DNA of 12,500 nucleotides from Actinidia chinensis (Eukaryota > Streptophyta > Magnoliopsida > Ericales > Actinidiaceae): assembly GCA_009663005.1 (NCBI GenBank), contig CM018889.1:6915466-6927965 (forward strand). Direction: 5' to 3'. The stretch's first letter is position 1. The number at the start of each line of letters is the position of its first letter. The notes under the pieces were generated by a model, which was given only the letters and a program-made list of their open reading frames with translations, was not told the origin of the DNA and searched no databases. A program made the position numbers and the translations under genes. Of the stretch, positions 7,000 through 12,500 are shown one piece after another.

Positions 7000-8758
7000 T
7001 GGAAGTTTCATCAATTTTTATTTATAAAATTTTGGACCTTTGCTTTGATGTATTGAGTTTAAATTGAACGATTCCATGACTTGTGGGATTAAATTAAAGA
7101 GGACATTTAAATTGAGATGATATAATGAATTAGAACGTTGGATGGGCGTGAAGTGTATTTTTATAAAATACTTGATTGTTTCTTTGCGCCGAAAGGCGTC
7201 GGCGCCGAAAGGAAAAGACAAGAAAAAGAAAAAGAAAGAAGAAAATAATAAAATACTAAATAATAGAATATTTATAATATAGATATACTTTATCAAAATC
7301 TAGTAAATAGGACAGGTAAAGCTCGGATGAAGGTAAGGGATGAAAAAAGAGAAGATGAGAAAAGAAATGAGAAATTATATTGGTGTGAGGTTAAGTTTTG
7401 ATCACGAAAGATAGGGGTGCGATCAACGGTGAGATGACTTGGATCAATGCAAATTTTTATTATGATGATCATGGAAGCCTGATCTTCATATCCGGCGGTG
7501 TCAATTTCTTTTGAGGGTAAGTCGTGGTTAGTTTGTTTGGGTTTACTTTGGATTTGTTGTTAATAGCTTATATAAAGTATATTAAGATATTATTTTTTTG
7601 TATTAACTTGAAATGGAGAATTTAATTTTGATGAGTATAAATTATTTTTATGCGAAAATTAAGAGATAGAAATTTGGAAAATTTTATCTAAAATTATTTT
7701 GTTTTATATCATATTTATTGTCAAATTAATGCTCAAAATGCTTATAAAAAATATTGACGTAATTACATTAAAATTGTCCCTCTTTAATGAATTATGTTGG
7801 TTACATTGAATTGTTGATAAAAGTGATTCTTATGTATCTGTGAAGTAATTATAAATAAAAAGTTTAAAAACATGACCTTGGGTTTAGAAATAAAATTTGG
7901 AATTGAGAATGAGAATTGTCTTAGGAAATGACAGCGCTAAAATATTCGAAAGTAGAATGGCTTAGATTAAGCACAGAATAAAGTCCTAAATGTAAAGAAC
8001 GGAGGGAATGTTTATAGCCCACGGTAAAGTCCGGAAAGTTGACATAAAATCCTAGAGCAAGATACGGAGGAATGTCATAGCCCACGGTGAAAGTCTGGTA
8101 ATTGGACAACATGAAAGTCTAGGATGGCAACGATACGGAGGGAATGTCATAGCCACGGTGAAGTCCGGGAAGGTGACAAAATGAAAGTCCTAAGAATGGC
8201 AACGATACGGAGGAATATCATAGCCCACTGGTGGAAAGTCCGGAAAGTTGAGGGTTGTTATCTCCCGTGCTTATGCATAATAAGATTGGTTAGGTAATTG
8301 GTCTAATGGGGGTTATTCTAAATTATTAGAGTAATGTCTTGTGAGAATTTGAATTTTTGGAACCTGTTAATGAGAAATCAGGAGTGAAATCAAAATATAT
8401 TTTGATATAACTGAAAGCATACTTTATTGTATCCTTTTTTCATAGTATAGGTATGTTCATGGTTTTGGCTTTAATCATCAAGTCCCATGTAATCTTTCAA
8501 GGTCATCACCTGTACTATAAAACAATGATTTTCGGGTTACCGAGGGTTATCCTGAGTCCTGAGGCATGTGGATGCCATTTGTTCTGTTTAATTTATAAAC
8601 ATATTAAATTGTGAATTAGATTGTTGTTAAATATTAAATTTTTTTCCCGCACCTCTGATGTAAATGAACAGTGGTATTGTCCTTTTTTTTTATTTGACTT
8701 TTCCACATGTGAGTTGTTTGCTTACGTGGCCGGGCTTGTTTGTGACCGGGGCGTGACA
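7000..8758 (+). repeat. LTR2, full-length and shared by two elements
   Basis: It starts TGGAAGTTTCA after the polypurine tract and ends GGGGCGTGACA, 1759 bases with TG...CA ends. It is the only LTR in the window with all three parts: U3-like start, tandem-repeat block and end. It acts as 3' LTR of the element to its left and, because a primer site and leader follow at 8759, also as 5' LTR of a deleted element to its right. Its TATA site (7300-7310, CTAGTAAATAG) is broken by an extra G. Homology to LTR1 is clear over both arms, for example TTAAATTGAACGATT at 662-676 and 7060-7074. Confidence 0.9.
7980..8250 (+). repeat. Tandem repeat block in LTR2, four ~68-bp units
   Basis: Units start near 7980, 8046, 8114 and 8184. 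The best conserved part of each is GGAGGAATGTCATAGCCCA, then CGGTGAAAGTCCGG. The first unit is the most diverged (CTAAATGTAAAGAACGG), and the same is true of the first unit in LTR3, so unit order is preserved between LTRs and the array predates their separation. The block lies downstream of the presumed transcription start and would be in the RNA leader. Confidence 0.9.
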
Positions 8759-8972
8759 GCAGGGTATCAAAGCTCTAGGATCGAATACCTATGAGTCCGT
8801 GGGGTGGTTAACCACATTTGGTTTAACGTCTAAGTATTGAGAGGTAACGTTAGTGTACTATCTATGTGTAGGGATAACATGGAACTACATGCTACTGTAT
8901 TAATTGCTTATGGTATAGCAATGTTATGAACTTAATCATAAATAAGTATGATTAATCTTTATAGTTTGTTTG
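8759..8972 (+). other. Second primer site and leader directly after LTR2
   Basis: GGGTATCAAAGCTCTAGG (about 8763-8780) aligns with the primer site at 1924, and the rest follows the first leader base for base with small indels: CCTATGAGTCCGT, CTAAGTATTGAGAGGTAACGT, GCTTATGGTATAGCAATG, AATAAGTATGATTA. Homology ends at TAGTTTGTTTG, which is also a sequence in the LTR. A leader after what should be a terminal 3' LTR shows that a second internal region once followed. The primer site has several changes from the tRNA-iMet complement. Confidence 0.88.
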
Positions 8973-10195
8973 GGGGGGTTTACTTGGATTGTTGTTAATA
9001 GCTTATATAATTCTATTACGATATTATTTTTTTGTATTAAACTTGAAATGGAAAAATTTAGTTTTGATGAGCATAAATTAATTTTTATGTGAAATTAAGA
9101 GATGAATGTTTGGAAATTTTATCTAAAATTATTTTGGCTTTAATATCAGATTTATTGTCAAATTAATGCTCTAAATCCCCCGCTTATACATATTTTACAG
9201 TAATTACATTAAAATGTCCTTTTTACTGAATTATGTGGCTAATTGACTTGGATTATAAAAGTGATTCTTATGTATATGTGAAAGTAATTATTAAATATAA
9301 AAGTTTTAAAAATACATGAACTTGGTTTAGAAATAAAATTTGGAATTGAGAATGAGAATTGTCTTAGATGACCACGCTAAAATTATCGAAATTAGATGGC
9401 TTAGATTAAGCACAGAATAAAGTCCTAAATGGTAAGATACGAGGGAAATGTTTACCCACGGTGAAAGTCCAGAAGTTGCCAATAAGATTCTAGATGGCAA
9501 GATACGGATGGAATGTCAGAGCCCACGTGAAAGTTCCGGAAAATTGACAAAATGAAAGTCCTAGATGGCAACGATACGGATGGAATGGCATAGACCCACG
9601 GTGAAAGTCCGGGAATTTGACAACATAAAAGTCCTAGATGGCATCGATACGGAGGGAATATATCATAGCCCACGTTGAAAGTCCGGAAAGTGATGGGTGT
9701 TATCTCACGTGCTTAGTGCATAATACAGATTGGTTAGGTATGTCTAAATGTGTTTTCTAAATTATTAGAGTACTGCCTTGTGAGAAAAATTGGAATTTTT
9801 GGAACCTGTTGATTTGAGAAATCAAGAATTGAAATCAAAAGTATTTTTAGATATAAATGCCAGCATCTTTATTGTATCCTGTTTTCAATAGTCCTAGTTA
9901 TGTATCCCTTGTTTTTTGCTTGAATCATCAAGTCCATTGTTAACTCTTTTCAAGGTAAACTCCATTTACTATAACAATGAATTTTTCAAGTACGAGGGTT
10001 ATCCTGATCTTGAGGCATGTGGATGCCAGTTTGCTGTTTAATTTTGATAAATATTAAAGTGTAATTAGATGTGTCAATATTATTTTTTCGCACTCTGATG
10101 TAAATTGACAGTGTATTGTCATTTTTTTTATTTGACTTTTCCACATGTGAGTTGTTTGCTTCCGGTCTGTGTCTTGGTTTGACCGGGGCATGACA
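8964..10195 (+). repeat. LTR3, 5'-truncated gypsy LTR
   Basis: From GTTTGTTTGGG onward the sequence follows LTR2 from about 7529 (TTGTTGTTAATAGCTTATATAA, then the rest) to its end in GGGGCATGACA at 10195. The first ~530 bases of the LTR, including U3 and the TATA box, are missing. It keeps the tandem-repeat block. The terminal hairpin is damaged: the left arm reads GGTCTGTG. The base after the terminal CA begins copia sequence, so 10195/10196 is a true element boundary. Confidence 0.88.
9419..9692 (+). repeat. Tandem repeat block in LTR3, four ~70-bp units
   Basis: Units start near 9419, 9484, 9555 and 9627 and end near 9692. Two units have GGATGGAATG where the usual form is GGAGGGAATG, a variant confined to this copy. 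As in LTR2, the first unit carries CTAAATGGTAAGATAC rather than CTAGATGGCAACGATAC. Confidence 0.9.
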
Positions 10196-11015
10196 CTGAT
10201 TATATACGTATGAATCAGAAAGTGGTTCTCCATCAGAAGTATTAACCGTACGTTATTTTTTTAATGGAGTGTCGGCCGTCTTGTTTATCAGTGAGTTCAG
10301 CATAAGACAATAGATTAGAAGCATATTTGGTTTAAGAAAGAGAATAGCCATCAAAGTAGAGGAAACCATCAATGCCTAAAACATAACTTAGATTGCCCAA
10401 ATCCTTCATTTCAAAACGCAAACTGAGAAAAACTTTTTAAGAGGGCAATACCATCCAGACATCACTAGTATAATAGGTCATCAAATATAAGAAAGCAGAA
10501 CAGTGCTCCTTAGTAGACTATTGAGAAAGAGGGCCGATCATAAGTGATAAAAGAAAACCCAAGATGCGAAAATGGTGGAATCTAAATTTAGTAAAACAGG
10601 CTCGAGGAGTTGCTTGAGACCATACAGAGCACGGCATAGAGGACAGACTGATGAGGAGATGAGCATAGGCCAAGAGGAGGAGTCTGTATACCTCCTCTTG
10701 CAAATCACCATTGAGGAAAGGCATTCTTCCACCCCCATTTGGAAAGAGACTCCATTCATGAAACTCGCTGCAACAGCAATAAGGGTATGAAAGAGGTAAG
10801 GCGAGCGACAGAGTAAAAAGTCTCCTCATAATCAATCCCATATTCCTGAGTAAAGCCAAAGGACACTGACGTGCTTTGTACTATAAACAGTGCCATCTGC
10901 TTGAGTCTTAATATTATACACCCATTTGCATCCTACTGTAGATTTTCCGACGGTAAATCAACCATGTTCCCATGTATGAGTTTTATCAAGAGTATCCAAT
11001 TCATCTTCATAGCTC
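10196..11015 (-). pseudogene. Degenerate copia reverse transcriptase, cut at its C-terminal end
   Basis: Minus-strand landmarks in order: STVGCKWVYNIKTQADGTVY (about 10945-10886), the usual copia RT start; FGFTQEYGIDYEETF (about 10860-10815); FLNGDLQEEVY (about 10720-10688), which follows the first catalytic Asp region; ALYGLKQ (10630-10610), diagnostic for copia; then the active-site region near 10490-10450, where a GATGAC remnant of the Y-V-D-D motif sits in a shifted frame; FEMKDLGNLSYVLGID (about 10418-10370); GYSLS, then TKYASNLLSYAELTDKQ (about 10345-10285). The sequence ends in a DGEPLSDSYVYNQ reading at 10196, just before the conserved V-G-S-L block. RNase H is missing. Confidence 0.88.
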
Positions 11016-11560
11016 TCTTGCTAATCAGGGTAGAGGAGGCCTCAGAAATGCGAGGCTCAGGCAAAGGGAAAGAGCAAAATAACAATGATAATCATGAATA
11101 GGGGGGACAAGGAACGGATGGCGGAGCCGCTGGCGAGGAAAGCCTGGGAAAGTCCATGATGCAAGATGGTGGATTTGGTGACGGTGGAGAACTGCAGACG
11201 GGACGGAAAGAAGAACAGGCAAGATAATATCTAAAAAAGGATAGTTAAAGAGTGGGCGACCAAGACCAGATAGTGTAGGAGTTTTAGAAATGTTGAAAAA
11301 ACTTAACCATATTCCCAAAATTCAACATGGCGAGAAATGCGAAGATGTTGGAGATAGGATCATAACAACGATAGCCCTTATGTTCAATACCATAACTAAG
11401 AACCAATAAAAGTCGAGAACAGAGGATTCTAACTTATTACGTGTATTGAGGTTGGAGAAGAACAAATAACATGCACTCCCAAAAACACGAAGCGGTTATA
11501 ATTAGGGGTGTGCACGATATAATTTTTCATACGGAGATATGTTGTCTGTGACTAATGATG
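11016..11560 (-). pseudogene. Copia integrase C-terminal region and integrase-RT linker
   Basis: On the minus strand a SYGIEHKGYRCYDPIS reading (about 11397-11350) is a well-known block near the end of copia integrases, preceded by a VLLQPQYT-like stretch near 11455 and, at about 11560-11500, by a SPYEKLYRAHP block. After it, 11318-11025 is an open but low-complexity frame rich in Pro, Leu, Ser and His, as expected for the variable spacer between integrase and RT, so its exact translation carries little information. Stops near 11440 and the need for more than one frame show decay. Confidence 0.7.
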
Positions 11561-11990
11561 GTGGGCGATTGATGTGTAAGACAGCAGTAAGGCAGCTTCT
11601 TACATAAAGACTCAGTGACAGAAGCCAAAATGAGAAGGGCACGGAAAGTGTCCAATCTGGACCGAAGTTTGAACTCTGCACTGTCATTGTGTTGAGAGGT
11701 ACTAGGAAATGATGAAGGGGGGAGGGGCCATTTTGTGTAAGAATGTTAGAAAATTCAATTTGTTTTATTTCTCGGGCATTGTCAAAACGAAAAAGTTTAT
11801 TTTACGTGAAAATGTGTTTGGACCATTTTCTGAACAACATCATAAATACAAAGTAACTCAACCTATATGCATAAAGAGAAATCCATATATATCGAGAGTA
11901 ATCATCAATAAAGATGACAAGATATCGTGAACCAGCATGGTAGAGATAGGAGAAGGCCCCCACAATCAGAAGGAACGAGGTCAACGGTGC
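11561..11990 (-). pseudogene. Degenerate copia integrase catalytic core
   Basis: HAGSRYLVIFIDDYSRYIW (11939-11882) is the classic start of the copia integrase core with the first catalytic Asp. Near 11790-11745 the minus strand reads FRFDNAREIKQIEF, where the family has its second catalytic Asp in a S-D-N block; here the Ser is replaced by Phe. The third catalytic residue, Glu, falls in a poorly matching stretch that I could not place. The frame 11984-11802 is open and then shifts. The enzyme inserted the DNA copy into chromosomes. Confidence 0.87.
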
Positions 11991-12290
11991 CTAGCAAGAG
12001 AATAACTATTATGAAAGGTAAGCATGTTTGTTTTCCAGTTTGACAAGCTAGACAATGAAAAGTTGATTCAGTTTTACCAGAATCAGATAATCAGAGAGAA
12101 AAAATCAATTTTTGTAGTGTGGACACGGAAGATAACCTAAACAAAAGTGCCATACACCAAAGAATAAACATGGACTACTTGAAACTAGATGCAGCAGCAA
12201 ATCCGATGAGGGCATGAAGAGACTCATTCAAACAACGTCCACTTTACGGCCGGTCCCCAATGGTTTACTCGTCGCGATCACCTGAACAAA
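11991..12290 (-). pseudogene. Copia GAG-pre-integrase zinc-binding region
   Basis: FHCLACQTGKQTCLPFHNS (about 12060-12004) holds the CX2C half of the integrase HHCC zinc finger, with the usual G-K-Q and L-P-F residues after it. The His pair expected about 25-30 codons upstream (the W-H-x-R-L-G-H block) is not recognisable, so that part (about 12070-12180) is decayed or shifted. Near 12265-12205 a VNHWGPAVKWTLFE reading fits the copia segment that precedes this finger. Confidence 0.72.
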
Positions 12291-12311
12291 CCCCCCCCCC
12301 CCCCCCCCCCC
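12291..12311 (+). repeat. Run of 21 C in the copia relic
   Basis: Twenty-one consecutive Cs (G on the copia coding strand) lie between recognisable coding pieces on both sides, where the family has a short Gly/Asp-containing stretch. The length is far outside what coding sequence would hold and resembles the 13-C run in gag, which points to slippage or to a sequencing or assembly artefact. Confidence 0.92.
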
Positions 12312-12500
12312 AATTGAAAAATATAAGTGAAACCAAGCTCACAGAGTGACAACAGATAATAAATTATGAGAGCGGACAGTGCTAATCGTGCCAATTAGAA
12401 GATAGGTATGGCAATAGTAAAGGATTAAGGAGTGCTAATCGTGCCAGTGGGAGTCGTAGTCATAGAGAGCCATCAGCTATGTGAATGGATGCACAGAAGA
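12312..12500 (-). pseudogene. Copia segment between protease and integrase
   Basis: Minus-strand readings in several frames include an IADGS-like piece (about 12482-12465), a GTIST piece (about 12445-12431) and HNLLSV (about 12367-12350). These are the usual landmarks between copia protease and integrase. The protease active site itself (D-S-G) would lie beyond 12500. The segment also contains two exact copies of AGTGCTAATCGTGCCA (12378-12393 and 12431-12446). Confidence 0.65.

Larger units (their letters stand above)
580..8758 (+). mobile_element. Degenerate Ty3/gypsy LTR retrotransposon, chromovirus (Tekay/Del-like)
   Basis: A complete set of landmarks is present in order: LTR1, tRNA-iMet-type primer site, gag, zinc knuckle, protease, reverse transcriptase, RNase H, integrase, chromodomain-like tail, polypurine tract and LTR2. 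Integrase lying after RT/RNase H defines Ty3/gypsy; the C-terminal tail with HVRKYRPDPSHVLELG and VKVLWLHHG is typical of plant chromoviruses, and the long LTR (1.76 kb in LTR2) favours the Tekay/Del lineage. The lineage is inferred from remembered family motifs, not from an alignment. The element cannot move by itself: all domains carry stops and frameshifts. The five bases before LTR1 (GGTTA) are not repeated after LTR2 or LTR3, so no target-site duplication is visible. The sequence after LTR2 is another leader rather than flanking DNA. Confidence 0.93.
10196..12500 (-). mobile_element. Truncated Ty1/copia retrotransposon, Ale/Retrofit-like
   Basis: Read on the minus strand from 12500 to 10196, the order is protease-to-integrase linker, GAG-pre-integrase, integrase, linker and reverse transcriptase, the copia order. 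Neither LTR is in the window: the gag end lies beyond 12500, and the RT/RNase H end is cut at 10196 where the gypsy LTR3 terminates. The RT and integrase wording (TQEYGIDYEETF, FHCLACQTGKQTCLPF) suggests an Ale/Retrofit-type lineage, from memory only. Frames shift often, so it is inactive. The abrupt contact with an LTR terminus indicates that gypsy inserted into copia. Confidence 0.88.

Noticed and set aside
7018..7296. Minus-strand open frame of 92 codons with a hydrophobic, Phe- and Ser-rich start
   Set aside because: It lies wholly in the LTR2 U3, opposite AT- and GA-rich sequence; the composition alone gives Phe/Leu/Ser runs. No family resemblance, and the frame is not kept in LTR1.
7921..8112. 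Minus-strand frame of 63 codons in LTR2
   Set aside because: Antisense of the tandem-repeat block, same reasoning; not conserved between LTR copies.
9452..9673. Minus-strand frame of 73 codons with repeated short motifs
   Set aside because: It is the antisense translation of the ~70-bp tandem repeats of LTR3; the repeated residues reflect the DNA repeat, and the frame breaks in LTR2 and LTR0.
10572..10790. Plus-strand frame of 72 codons and the 10871-11101 frame as host genes
   Set aside because: Both lie antisense to clear copia RT motifs (ALYGLKQ, FLNGDLQEEVY, GCKWVY) and resemble no known protein.
1..12500. A new biological system, host gene or captured gene inside the elements
   Set aside because: Every stretch of note is accounted for by LTR, leader, gag-pol relic or copia relic; no extra non-retroelement coding segment was seen. 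The unusual aspects are structural.

Overview
The window looks like flowering-plant nuclear DNA made almost wholly of nested, non-functional LTR retrotransposons. The grounds are a Ty3/gypsy element with a tRNA-iMet-type primer site and long AT-rich LTRs, next to a Ty1/copia element with the YGLKQ and VIFIDDYSRYIW motifs. I see no host gene, tRNA, rRNA or CRISPR array. No reading frame is long enough to encode a complete polyprotein; every coding region is a relic broken by stops and frameshifts.

Layout. Positions 1-579 hold a partial gypsy LTR ('LTR0') carrying a block of ~70-bp tandem repeats. Positions 580-8758 hold a gypsy element on the plus strand: LTR1 (580-1921, lacking the tandem-repeat block), primer binding site and leader (1922-2164), degenerate gag with a split zinc knuckle (2165-3215), aspartic protease (about 3590-4040), reverse transcriptase (about 4090-4870), RNase H (about 5000-5400), integrase (about 5690-6600), a C-terminal chromodomain-like tail (about 6600-6935), polypurine tract (6986-6999) and LTR2 (7000-8758). 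Domain order PR-RT-RH-INT with that tail fits a plant chromovirus, most likely of the Tekay/Del type.

LTR2 is followed not by host DNA but by a second primer site and leader (8759-8972), which joins abruptly to the middle of a third LTR (LTR3, to 10195). The right half is therefore the remains of a second element in tandem that shares LTR2 and has lost its whole coding region.

From 10196 to 12500 lies a minus-strand copia element. Read right to left it shows the protease/integrase junction, GAG-pre-integrase zinc finger, integrase core, integrase-RT linker and reverse transcriptase. It is cut late in RT exactly where LTR3 ends, so the gypsy complex most likely inserted into the copia element, whose other part should lie to the left of the window.

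The elements once worked as self-contained units: the LTR promoter drives a genomic RNA, Gag packages it, RT/RNase H copy it from the tRNA primer, and integrase inserts the copy. Here only the fossil remains. Many differences between LTR copies are single-base indels, and there are pure C runs of 13 and 21 bases, so part of the apparent decay may be uncorrected long-read sequence error.
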